A stretch of 64,000 bases of DNA, taken from contig JAUPSS010000008.1 of NCBI GenBank assembly GCA_040285825.1, positions 1,054,001 to 1,118,000 of the forward strand, read 5' to 3'. The first letter of the stretch is position 1, and the number at the start of each line of letters is the position of its first letter. The stretch comes from Eukaryota sp. TZLM1-RC (lineage: Eukaryota; Metamonada: BaSk clade). The notes below the pieces were generated by a model. It was not told where the DNA came from. It searched no databases and saw only the letters and a list, made by a program, of their open reading frames with translations. Shown here piece by piece: positions 28,699 through 37,263 of the stretch. A program made the translations under genes and the position numbers.

Positions 28699-31600
28699 CC
28701 GACTTTCAGTTTTTTGCTTTTGGCCTTGTTGTCTGGCTTACATTTCTGACCTTGTAAATCCCGACGAACAAATTCTACTGCAATATTAAATCCATCTGTG
28801 TGAATAATGTTGTTGAATTTATAGCTCTTCTGTTTGAACATTGGCTGGTTTAAATCGAGAATATTAGACCAAAAGTCAAATTGCTGAGGTGGTTTGAATT
28901 TCGTAATTTGGGCTAGTGTATTGACCATTTTTAATCTCTGATCAGGCAACAAATCGTCCATCAATGTTTGTCTTATAATTGTCCATATTGTTCTTGTATC
29001 AATGGGAAAATATCCAGGACCTACAGTGGTTGAAACAGGAGAAATATGATATGGTTTTTTCTCTCTACTGGAAATATATTGGGCAATTGTAATTGCTGGT
29101 GTTAGGAATATTTGAGGATCTTTTTCAACAGCGTCTGCAAGAAAATGTATATCCACTGGAAATATGTTATCAACTAAATTCTCATCAGTGACCAAATTCT
29201 CAATTTGGCAAGTAAAAGGCTCAATGAGACCTTCAAATATGTCTCTAAGTTCATTATTTCTTATATCATGTTGTTCACATAAAGCGAAAAATTCATCATT
29301 CAGAAGGTCTGAAATATTTTCAGGATGATGAAACAAAGAACTCAAGCAATCTCTATCATCAACTAAAAACAAATTTTTGAATTGACGAAGCCTAAATCTA
29401 TATAGTGAAATAATGGTAGATAATGGTGTTGAGTATCCACCCAGCTTGTGCATTTCCGATAACTCACTTTCCACATCTACTTTGTCAAAATAAACATTAA
29501 TAAATCGATTAATATGTTTTTCATAATTTAGTTTCAAATTATTCTCAAAATTGGCAAACATTACTGGGGCTATGTACTCAGGTGGTCTACTGAATCCGTC
29601 AGTTGGAAATCGTGGAAAAAACTCAGCTCTATATCTCAGATGGTCTACATAACTCAATGTTTTGTTCAACTTTTGTTGTTCAAAGGTGTTCGATAATCTA
29701 TAATCTCCTTCACCATAAACAAAGTTTTCAAAATCCTGTGGAAATGCACTTTTTGGTTTCAGCATTTCTTGCTCATAATACTCAGCTGAAATATAACGAA
29801 TTCTGGCCATTAATGATTCATATAATTGGGCAGATATTCGTGGTAATGACAAATTACGTTCAAAACAAGACTGTAAATACAGCTTTAAGCAACAAGTGGT
29901 GTGAATACGTAACTGTTGAAATTTTAAAGCAGTTTCTCTCAATTTGAGTATCACATTCGAATGTTTAACCATTGAGTTGACGGTTGCTCGAATGGTTTTA
30001 TAAGATGATAAAATAAATTTGTCTTTCTGAAACAACACGAAAAGTTTCAGACATAGTGAACAATCTTGAAGCCCAAATTGAATTAAAGTTTGTCTCAGTG
30101 GAGTAGTAGCTAAACAATCAACAGGTAAAATATTGGTGAATTGTTGATGAAGATTGATTTTCTTCTCATTAACCATTTTGTAGGCCAAATTCCCCAAACT
30201 ATGACCATATTGGATTTTGATGAATTTTTTTGCAAACACCAGTGTATCTAAAAGATAAAAACCATTTTCCCTGATGACAATTTCCCTCCATCTTGGTGAA
30301 AGATGATTAAGTACATCCACTGTTGAATCAACTGAACCAGTGGGAAATGGTAAACCAAAATAATTGAATCGATTCTTTAAAACTTGTAAATCAAACTTGA
30401 TTAGATTGTGATTAAAAAAACAATGTGGTTGATAATTACCAATAATATTTGAAAATCTACGAAGTAAAATTTCTTCGTTATCAAATAATTCCGCCTGAAC
30501 ATTCAGATTTATTTGAGGTAAAGACGTAATTTGGTCACTCATTTTCAACAGCAGCGAATATTTACTTTCCAAAAAGAAGTTGTGTTGATCAAACCTTCCA
30601 ATAGCAATTGAAACTAAAAACACTTTTTGATTTGAAATCCACTCATCAAACTCCTCATCATTTTTTCTTTTTAAAAGATTTAAATCATCTTTTCTAATCT
30701 TGTCAATTATCTGATCAGGAGGCAGAAATTGATTGTCCTGATTTTGATAAAGATGACCATCCTGATAGGTTTCAAGATCAAAGCACATAACAATGGGAAG
30801 ATGTTGATTTGAGGTCATTGATTTGAATTGAATCAATGGATCAGGCTTGAAACCACTACGACTTGGCTCAATTTTTTTGACCTTATTCGGTTTCAATGGT
30901 TTTTTTGTCAAAATCTGCCTGTTCTCAATATTCAACATTGAATTCTCAATACAAATTTCTCGGTTCAGTGCATTTTGTTGTTTTTTCAGCTTACGCTTTG
31001 ATGTTTGTTGGTCAAAAATCACATTTCTAATAATTTTTGATGGAGGAGTTGATTCAAAATTAGATCTTCTCTTTCTGGGACCAGGATTTGCTTCAACATC
31101 TCCATCAATTGTTAAATCAACAGTAAATGGGTTTGTTGATAGAAGCGGTTGGCAGCTTCTGGATTGAAAAGATAAATTATAAACATAATAATCAAACTCA
31201 ACATTATCAAAATAACAATTTAAGACACAACATCCCATATCTAAAGTGCAAGAATCTAAACCACAAAAATGAACAAACTCATAAGCATCAAAACAACAAT
31301 GTAAAACAAAACATATACAAAAGAAACATCCCACATCCACAGTACAAGTACGTAAACCACGAAAAACAACAAACCCAAAAACATCAAGACAACCTTTCAA
31401 AACAAAACACAAACAAGAAAAACATCCCATATTCAAAGTACAAGTACCTAAACCAAAAACATCAACAAAATCAAAAACATCAAAGTAACAACAATGTAAA
31501 ACAAAACACAAACCAGAACAACATCCCATATCTACAGTACAAATAGCTAAACCATGAAAAACAACAAACTCAATAACATCAAAGTAACAATTCAAAACAA

Positions 31601-31910
31601 AACACGAAGAAGAAGAGCATCCCATATCCAAGGTGATTAGCACCATTGCTGATTCAACAGCACCCATATCATGACTCACATGATGACTCAGAAAAGTGCA
31701 ATACTCTACCCCCACGGAAGAATCAGAACGACGATTTCGATAAGAAATCGAGGCTCTGACCTTCCGTTTATTCCTGTAAAACAGAATGACTGTTCCCGAC
31801 TGAGGAGTTCGGGAAGAAGTACTCGGCTGTTCTTTGAACAACAGGTTGAAGGAGGAGGTGGGAACTGAGTCCGTAACCTCGTTATCCTTGTTCTCCTTTT
31901 GTGGATGCAT
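28692..31910 (-). CDS. element A polyprotein: Cys-rich repeats - 2A - PolB-type exonuclease - Fanzor N-terminus
   Basis: From the ATG at 31910 the frame encodes 1072 residues; an earlier in-frame ATG at 32039 lies antisense to a captured host fragment and is disfavoured. Segments: a Ser-rich basic N-terminus (1-85); Cys-rich hydrophobic tandem repeats (about 90-245); the 2A motif DLTIDGDVEANPGP (about 265-278); a KRKR-rich, NLS-like stretch; a DEDD exonuclease with CFDLETY (ExoI, about 375), NHNLIKFDLQVL (ExoII, about 500) and FGLQDCSLCLKL (ExoIII, about 615); and a Fanzor N-terminal region with YKFNNIIHTDGFNIAVEF (about 1030). The exonuclease resembles that of family-B DNA polymerases, but no polymerase motifs follow. 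The last residues are out of frame after the deletion. Exonuclease and Fanzor identities rest on ordered motifs; joint function is inference. Confidence 0.75.
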   Translation of the reverse strand: MHPQKENKDNEVTDSVPTSSFNLLFKEQPSTSSRTPQSGTVILFYRNKRKVRASISYRNRRSDSSVGVEYCTFLSHHVSHDMGAVESAMVLITLDMGCSSSSCFVLNCYFDVIEFVVFHGLAICTVDMGCCSGLCFVLHCCYFDVFDFVDVFGLGTCTLNMGCFSCLCFVLKGCLDVFGFVVFRGLRTCTVDVGCFFCICFVLHCCFDAYEFVHFCGLDSCTLDMGCCVLNCYFDNVEFDYYVYNLSFQSRSCQPLLSTNPFTVDLTIDGDVEANPGPRKRRSNFESTPPSKIIRNVIFDQQTSKRKLKKQQNALNREICIENSMLNIENRQILTKKPLKPNKVKKIEPSRSGFKPDPLIQFKSMTSNQHLPIVMCFDLETYQDGHLYQNQDNQFLPPDQIIDKIRKDDLNLLKRKNDEEFDEWISNQKVFLVSIAIGRFDQHNFFLESKYSLLLKMSDQITSLPQINLNVQAELFDNEEILLRRFSNIIGNYQPHCFFNHNLIKFDLQVLKNRFNYFGLPFPTGSVDSTVDVLNHLSPRWREIVIRENGFYLLDTLVFAKKFIKIQYGHSLGNLAYKMVNEKKINLHQQFTNILPVDCLATTPLRQTLIQFGLQDCSLCLKLFVLFQKDKFILSSYKTIRATVNSMVKHSNVILKLRETALKFQQLRIHTTCCLKLYLQSCFERNLSLPRISAQLYESLMARIRYISAEYYEQEMLKPKSAFPQDFENFVYGEGDYRLSNTFEQQKLNKTLSYVDHLRYRAEFFPRFPTDGFSRPPEYIAPVMFANFENNLKLNYEKHINRFINVYFDKVDVESELSEMHKLGGYSTPLSTIISLYRFRLRQFKNLFLVDDRDCLSSLFHHPENISDLLNDEFFALCEQHDIRNNELRDIFEGLIEPFTCQIENLVTDENLVDNIFPVDIHFLADAVEKDPQIFLTPAITIAQYISSREKKPYHISPVSTTVGPGYFPIDTRTIWTIIRQTLMDDLLPDQRLKMVNTLAQITKFKPPQQFDFWSNILDLNQPMFKQKSYKFNNIIHTDGFNIAVEFVRRDLQGQKCKPDNKAKSKKLKVGC
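31077..31118 (-). other. 2A ribosome-skipping sequence
   Basis: In-frame codons for DLTIDGDVEANPGP, matching the D(V/I)ExNPG-P consensus with the usual GD in front. In known 2A sequences the ribosome skips the Gly-Pro bond, releasing the upstream chain. Here that would separate the Cys-rich part from the exonuclease-Fanzor part, whose new N-terminus would be P-RKRRSN. Similar 2A motifs occur near the N-terminus of some non-LTR retrotransposon proteins. Activity here is untested. Confidence 0.8.
31170..31640 (-). repeat. in-frame tandem repeat, about 96-99 bp x 4-5
   Basis: Four full units and a partial one, each encoding about 33 residues of the form C-T-(L/V)-D-M-G-C-x(2-4)-C-F-V-L-x-C-x-(F)D-V-x2-F-V-x-F-x-G-L. 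On the plus strand each unit begins near ACATCCCATAT and ends in an AAAACAAAACA-rich run. Unit lengths are multiples of three, so the frame is kept throughout. It lies directly upstream of the 2A motif. Confidence 0.8.
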
Positions 31911-31929
31911 ATTTTGACCAACGAAATTA

Positions 31930-32093
31930 TTTGTGGAGTTTTTCAAGACGTTTAACCTACGAACCTTTATATGCACCTTTACGAACACATGGGGCTGTTG
32001 CCACTGGTCCACTGGCACTTCATACCCAAGGCAACTCATCTATGATTGCTGCGGCAGTTGAACATTCCTTCATTGTTTACTCCACAGATCGAT
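31930..32093 (+). pseudogene. host-gene fragment, possibly 5' exon of UTP21/WDR36
   Basis: An open plus-strand stretch reading FSRRLTYEPLYAPLRTHGAV, then GPLALHTQGNSSMIAAAVEH and SFIVYSTDR before TAG. It resembles the first strands of UTP21/WDR36 WD40 proteins (L-F-x-P-Y-R-x-LG...P-x-x-x-x-TRG...VGxSFxxYD). The rest of such a gene is absent; the next sequence is a piece of the antiporter gene. It is probably a captured or rearranged fragment; the identity is tentative. Confidence 0.4.
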
Positions 32094-32101
32094 AGATACC
32101 C

Positions 32102-32233
32102 GATTCTTTGGATTCACTTCTTAACTATACCGTGTTTTTGTTATTTGGCCTCTTTATCCCTTGGGTATCGTTTGGGGAAATTGGGCTGGTTAGGTTACTT
32201 TTGCTTGCTGTTGGTCTTTTTTTATTCCAGCGA
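32102..32233 (+). pseudogene. duplicated fragment of the Na+/H+ antiporter gene
   Basis: 132 bp nearly identical to 17785-17916 of the antiporter gene, with three substitutions seen by eye (C to T, A to G, A to G). It encodes part of a transmembrane region and has no start, flanking exons or continuation. It directly follows the UTP21-like fragment and sits on the 5' side of Fanzor element A1. Confidence 0.9.
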
Positions 32234-32239
32234 TGAATG

Positions 32240-32913
32240 GATGAATTCCATGCAGGATGAAAATTAGGGATTTGGAGGCTTATTTTCGTAAATAGTAGAA
32301 CTAGTTTTGGACAGAATTGGCCAGTGTTATAGTATATGAATTCCATAGATGAATTCCATGTGGGTGGAATCCAATCTATTCAGTTGTTTTTAAGAATTGG
32401 GTTTGGATATATACAAATTACGATTGTCATGAATGTCTCTACCAAATAGGTTGCAGACAAGATACCTTGACAAATTTCAATTGTAAAGCTTTCCCAATCA
32501 TCAAGGGAATACAATTCCACAATTCTTCATATGATGTGAATGATTTGTCCATTAATTATCAGACCCTGTACAACCAATCACTAATTTGATTAATAATGAT
32601 ATCAATTAAAGTATTAGTATTAATGATTCATTGATTAGAACAAGATTAGTGGGAAGTGAATCGGCTATTATAACCAACATTGTGCAAGAAAATAAAAACT
32701 TAGCAATTGGACAATAACGATCAAGTAGCTCGAGGTTGCTGATCATGCTTCCACTGATCATTCAGTAATAAAGTGTTTATCTGCTGTTTTTGTTTTAGCT
32801 TAAAGAAAATAGTATTTGATCCCTAGAATCATGTTGTAGGCAGCATGTAAAGAAATGGGGCTTTAATAAAACCAATTATTTCCAAATCCTCTACATATAA
32901 ACAGACTGTTAGA
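32240..32913. other. intergenic, short GATGAATTCCATG repeats only
   Basis: About 670 bp before SAS6L. A GATGAATTCCATG-like word occurs three times (about 32.24, 32.34 and 32.35 kb). No gene was recognised. Confidence 0.5.
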
Positions 32914-33675
32914 ATGGCTCTCAACTCTCCATATCATTCATCTCCTGCCGTCAGCGAGAACAACCTCACATCTGATCTCGACGTCAATCCTATTGAAGAA
33001 TTGGATCCTTCTGTATCTGGTGGATACCATGTTCTTTTTGATAGGGAAATCCCCATCGAACTCCGTAGTCAATCTGCACCTTCGCAAGCTGGTGCACAGG
33101 AAGCCATCAAAGTCAAAGTACTCTTAGCACCTGAAGGCCAAAGTGGTCTCCGTATTGAACTCACATCAGAAAGTGACCTTTTCTTTTTATACCACCACAA
33201 CTTGGACGAGGTCAGTTTCAGGGCTCTTCAAGAGCAACAACGCCTCATGGTGGAGCTTCAAGAATTTCCCCAAGTCATCCTTCGCCAACTCAACCAAGTA
33301 CTGAAAGAACCCCACTCGTATGTGTTCTTTTCAACCTTATTTCAGACATTTGGCTGTTATGTTCCTTGCATCTGATGGCACTGCCAGACTTGATTTCATC
33401 CAGTCTCTTGTGTGTTGTATTTCTTCAACTCACCTCAGGAATACAAGTACGTGGAGCTCCTTTCTCTAACGTTCACTGCCGCCACCGAATCTGTTGTTCG
33501 CCAATGTATTACTTTTAGGTACAACTCCCTCAAGAGCAGATTGGCATTGACCAACAATAGGTTGGCTGAGATCAACTCTTTGATTAAGGTTAAGAACCCT
33601 TCCTTGTTGCTTCAGCTTCAACGTTCTGGTCCATCTGCTCTTAATCAAACTAGGAAGTCATCCCAATCAAAGTAG
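32914..33675 (+). CDS. SAS-6-like protein (SAS6L), two tiny introns
   Basis: Three exons (32914-33317, 33346-33409, 33439-33675) separated by 28- and 29-nt GT...AG introns join into 234 residues. The N-terminal part has FDREIPIELR; the centre has the SAS-6 head signature LTSESDLFFLYHHNLDEVSF ... FPQVILRQL, then VMFLASDGTARLDFIQSLEY and KYVELLSLTFTAATES. A short C-terminal helix (about 185-225) closes it. SAS-6 builds the centriole cartwheel. This protein lacks the long coiled coil of SAS-6 and has the size of SAS6L, the paralogue found at the apical complex or flagellar base of several protists. Exon joins are inferred from frame, GT/AG ends and the uninterrupted SAS-6 fold. Confidence 0.85.
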
Positions 33676-33846
33676 AATAACTGTATTGTTTGTATCTTAA
33701 TAAATATTGTATCTTTTTATGATTGTCATTGACACCCAAATCAGTTACATTGAAATTCTGAGAACCTTTTGTTGTAGTTTATTCAAAATTTAATTGCTTC
33801 TGTTTAACACCTCACAAATACATTTATTTACAATAAACTAAGCAAA

Positions 33847-36213
33847 TCAGTGACTCAATAAATTATCCTCCTCTACATCATACTCAGAGTAAACCTCTGT
33901 TGGTACTTTTCCTGGAAACCAAATAAACTTTCCAAAGAGCGCAGTGATTGCTGGAACCAAAAACGTTCGAACAATAAAAGTGTCAATGAGTACACAAACA
34001 GACAGCACAAAACCAAAAATGTTCAACACAGGACTATCTGACAATAGTAAACCAGAGAAAGCGAGTGCCATAATGATTCCTGCAAACGTAATAACAGAAG
34101 AAGTACGTGTTGAGGCCAAAATTATGCATCCTCGATTAGAATATCCTTTGAGTCGATACTCTCTGATACGTAAGGAGAGGAAACAATCATAATCTAAACT
34201 AAGTCCAACAAGAATGGAAAATGCCATGATGGGAAGAATCCAAATAACTTTTCCCTGAGATTCAAATGCAGAAAACAACTCCCCAAGGAAAGTTCCTTCT
34301 TGGTAGACCATAACTCCAAGACCAAAAACAAAGGAAATTGATAAAATAATGGTAAACAGCAATCTGATTGGTACCAATACTGATTTGAAAACAAACAAGA
34401 AAAGTAACAAAACAATGAGCAACGTTAACCCAATAATGAAAGGAAAATCGTCAAGAATAGCCCTGGTGGCGTCCAGTTGAGCGCAGGCAAAGGAAGTGAG
34501 CGCAAAATCAAAGAAACTGTAATGTTCTTCGGTTTTTTCAACCAATAAACGTAAATCGTCAATAAATTCAATAGCAGAATCACCAAAGGGATCAAACGAC
34601 ACCCTGACCGATAACATTGCAGCGTTACTATTATCAGAAATAAGCTGATCAGCTAACATTTGGTACTCCGGTAAAAATTCTCTTAATGTACTAGCTGTCT
34701 CAAAATCTATTAAGGCCCCTCTTACTAAACAAAGGGAAATCACATTATCAAACTCAGAAGGAAATGTGGTGTTGAAAAGTGAGAGGAAGTGTTGACAAGC
34801 ATCGAAATATTCAGTTGTGAATATTTCAGCTGTTCTGTTCTGATTGATTATTGCAAGGTTAAATGGTGAAACCGTACCCTTTGTGAACTCAACTCCCATC
34901 TTTTCGATTGCTCTTGCTGCCCTTGAATGTCGAGGTGCAAACTGAGAATTATCAATTGTCCAATCAAAATCCTTGACTTTGACTGAAATAGGTAAAGCAA
35001 GTAACGTGACCAACAAAATCACCAGAATCGACCCCCATTTAGAGGTGCAAAACCTTGAAGCCCTAAACCAAAAAGTGTTCTGTTCTCCTGTAGGTTTACC
35101 GAATGAAAGAGATTGAATATTACTCACAACAGCTGGTTTCTTGTCCTTATACCCCAAAAACTGTGGGAACAACAAGATTAAGCAAGGTGTCAAGCTAACA
35201 TTAATAGAAATGACTATAACCAAAGCTAATGCAGCACCAACACCAATGGTTTTGAGAATCTCTAAGGGGAAGAAAGCAAGAGAGCCAAAGGTAATCGCTA
35301 GTGTAGTACCAGAAACAAGGATAATTTCACCAGAAAAGGACACCATTTGATAACAACTTTCCTCTACACTTTTCCCTTTAGATCTTTCTTCTTTAAAACG
35401 AGAGAGAAGAAACAGTGAATAATCAATAGACATCGCAATGATAACAGTACTTTGAACGCTAGGAGTGAAGGAAGCAACTTTGTATACATACACCGCGATG
35501 GGAAGAGAAGCAGCAAAGGTGAGTGTGATGGAAAGAACAACAGAAACAACAGGTACAATCATCAAGGAGAATGATTTGAGAAACAAAGCACATACCACGA
35601 GAGCAAAGGGTAATATAATGGAATCAATACGGGCTAGGTCAGATATTGTGGAGGTTCTGGTATCTAGAAAGACCCCTGCTTGACTGACGACGTCTATGTA
35701 AAATCCTCGAAATTTAGCTAAGGAATGATCATCAATGAAGCTACGGACCCCCTTGACCATGTCAAAAGAAGATTCCAAGTCTTCGCCATACAACTGGTAG
35801 ACTGCAATCATGGCTGTGCGATTAGGACTAACTAATTCATCGGCGATTTCCTTAAAGTCATCAACTAACGAAAAGTAGTTTAAACTTGCAGAAATAAGGT
35901 TTGAGAAGTCGGAATACAAAGTCACATTGAGGTCTTGATAAAACTCCTTGACTTCTGGTAGATCAGTGGCTGGTGAAGAAATATTGAGAGTGTCTAAAAA
36001 GACCAGAAGAACGACATTCCTCACGTTGTCAGGAAAAACCTCGGCCATTAAGGAGTCAGCGATAAAGGAAGGCGATCCAGGAGGTGCTTCGAATGATAGT
36101 CGAGTAGAATTCATGTAACTAGGAGCGAAGATAATTGAGATGACAAATAGCATCGCCCAGCTACCAACGACAAGGAGCTTACATCGCTTCAGAAAGTTGA
36201 AGTAGCAAAACAT
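33847..36213 (-). CDS. MMPL/RND-type membrane transporter with sterol-sensing-like domains
   Basis: A 788-residue protein with the duplicated RND plan: one N-terminal membrane helix (about residues 7-28), a soluble loop, a six-helix block (about 185-350), a second large loop (about 400-600) and a second six-helix block. The motifs AMSIDYSLFLLSRFKEERSK and VGLSLDYDCFLSLRIREYRL, with the (S/G)xDYxxFLxxRxxE(E/Y) core, mark each block as in MMPL/YdfJ proteins. The aspartates of these motifs typically carry the proton relay. Substrates may be lipids; this is not shown. The ATG at 36213 was used; a TTG lies in frame at 36246. A retrotransposon remnant begins within about 40 bp upstream. Confidence 0.8.
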   Translation of the reverse strand: MFCYFNFLKRCKLLVVGSWAMLFVISIIFAPSYMNSTRLSFEAPPGSPSFIADSLMAEVFPDNVRNVVLLVFLDTLNISSPATDLPEVKEFYQDLNVTLYSDFSNLISASLNYFSLVDDFKEIADELVSPNRTAMIAVYQLYGEDLESSFDMVKGVRSFIDDHSLAKFRGFYIDVVSQAGVFLDTRTSTISDLARIDSIILPFALVVCALFLKSFSLMIVPVVSVVLSITLTFAASLPIAVYVYKVASFTPSVQSTVIIAMSIDYSLFLLSRFKEERSKGKSVEESCYQMVSFSGEIILVSGTTLAITFGSLAFFPLEILKTIGVGAALALVIVISINVSLTPCLILLFPQFLGYKDKKPAVVSNIQSLSFGKPTGEQNTFWFRASRFCTSKWGSILVILLVTLLALPISVKVKDFDWTIDNSQFAPRHSRAARAIEKMGVEFTKGTVSPFNLAIINQNRTAEIFTTEYFDACQHFLSLFNTTFPSEFDNVISLCLVRGALIDFETASTLREFLPEYQMLADQLISDNSNAAMLSVRVSFDPFGDSAIEFIDDLRLLVEKTEEHYSFFDFALTSFACAQLDATRAILDDFPFIIGLTLLIVLLLFLFVFKSVLVPIRLLFTIILSISFVFGLGVMVYQEGTFLGELFSAFESQGKVIWILPIMAFSILVGLSLDYDCFLSLRIREYRLKGYSNRGCIILASTRTSSVITFAGIIMALAFSGLLLSDSPVLNIFGFVLSVCVLIDTFIVRTFLVPAITALFGKFIWFPGKVPTEVYSEYDVEEDNLLSH

Positions 36214-36249
36214 GGAGTCGAATCGAGAAACGTGTTCGACTGCCAATGT

Positions 36250-36840
36250 TTATGGAGATTATAATTTTGAGAGCAAACTGTTTTATTCTGCAATTCTGCA
36301 ATTTTGCACTTTTTAGCCAAAAATTGCGGGGTAGCAAGATCCAATGCTGATTTTTTAAACACATCAACAGCGAGAGCATCAATAACTTTGATTAATTCAT
36401 CGGAACCAGGGGTAATTGAATCATATTTTGCCCAAGGCGTTATCATCATCAGGGGACAGCCTACACACAGGCGGTTCTACAAATGCTTCAATGTGGTGAT
36501 TTTTGCACATGTCAACGGTTGAACTCTAACAGCATCATCATCAACCGAGCGATATGTTTTACTAAACTCACAAAGCAATAAATCATCAAAGTTCATTAGT
36601 TGACCACAACGACAAATTCAATTGTTGGGTACACTTCAAACCACAGAAAACACCTCATCTTTAGGGCAATCTTCCACTTATCGTCGTTGAGCAAAGAACC
36701 ACTGATGATGGAATTTTGAGGGACAAGACAAATTGAACAATTGTCTTTCAGGTCAATTAAAAAGTTGACAAAAACGGGATTCTTTTCCAAGCTAAGTCGA
36801 ACAGCACGATTCAAATTTTCACAAAAATTTACTATTTATT
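36250..36840 (-). mobile_element. non-LTR retrotransposon remnant, RLE type (copy 2)
   Basis: Minus-strand, frame-shifted match to copy 1: SLEKNPVFVNFLIDLKDN and LLNDDKWKIALKMRCFLWF (36.65-36.80 kb), CRCGQLMNFDDLLLC (finger, His lost, 36.57-36.61 kb), KNHHIEAFVEPPVCRLSPDD (about 36.45-36.51 kb) and PGSDELIKVIDALAVDVFKK (the RLE core, about 36.36-36.41 kb). The reverse transcriptase part is not recognisable. It ends close to the MMPL gene start. Confidence 0.65.
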
Positions 36841-36849
36841 TTGCAAATA

Positions 36850-37263
36850 AGCGTATGTATATCTTAGAAAAGCCAAACATCTGGACGGAATTTCTTGACT
36901 ATCAGTAGAAAATCATTTGATCCAATTTTGAGCACAGATGCATTCAATTTCACTCTGCAATGACACTAAATAAGCGACGAAGCAATTGTGTTTTTATTGC
37001 TATTTCTCAACAAAACGGTTTACAGATTCAAAAGAAGAAAATTTTGTTCAGTTTTACACAAAAATTTGGATTTCTTAAAACCTCTAATTTGGTGCTTTTG
37101 TGGTGTTCGGTATTCTCTGAAAAAATAATAGCTTTATAGTCATTGGTCAACATTTTCAATAATTGCAATAAGTAATTACTAATGATCCAATCAATTGGCA
37201 ATGTAATTTTTTAACCATTTGCCACAACTAAATCATCTTTTTTCTCCTCTCAATGACTGACAC
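36850..37263. other. intergenic, nothing recognised
   Basis: About 410 bp of AT-rich DNA between the RLE remnant and the second ankyrin gene. No motif was recognised. Confidence 0.4.

Larger units (their letters stand above)
28208..31910 (-). mobile_element. Fanzor family A element, copy A1 (internally deleted)
   Basis: The minus-strand element holds, 5' to 3', the polyprotein ORF (28692-31910), a displaced Fanzor C-terminal frame (28261-28698) and a 3' terminus with hairpin and palindrome (28208-28244). Compared with the 46-kb copy it has lost about 488 bp, which removes RuvC-I and shifts the frame, so A1 cannot make a complete Fanzor. The 3' boundary is set by the point where A1 and A2 stop matching. 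The 5' boundary is uncertain; two host-gene fragments lie beyond 31.92 kb. The 3' end faces eIF1. Confidence 0.8.

Noticed and set aside
28690-28740. An intron in A2 that is spliced out in A1 (retrocopy)
   Set aside because: The segment missing from A1 begins with GT but does not end in AG, and in A2 it encodes the RuvC-I motif in frame, so a deletion fits better.
30000-30800. Complete family-B DNA polymerase (Polinton-like element)
   Set aside because: Only exonuclease motifs are present; no DxxSLYPS- or YxDTDS-like polymerase motifs follow, and Fanzor text comes next.
28208-31910. Helitron identity for element A, because of the terminal hairpin and captured gene fragments
   Set aside because: No CTRR 3' end, no 5' TC and no Rep/helicase motifs were seen.
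31917-32039. Start of the element A ORF at 32039
   Set aside because: The extra 43 codons are antisense to the UTP21-like fragment, so the ATG at 31910 is preferred.
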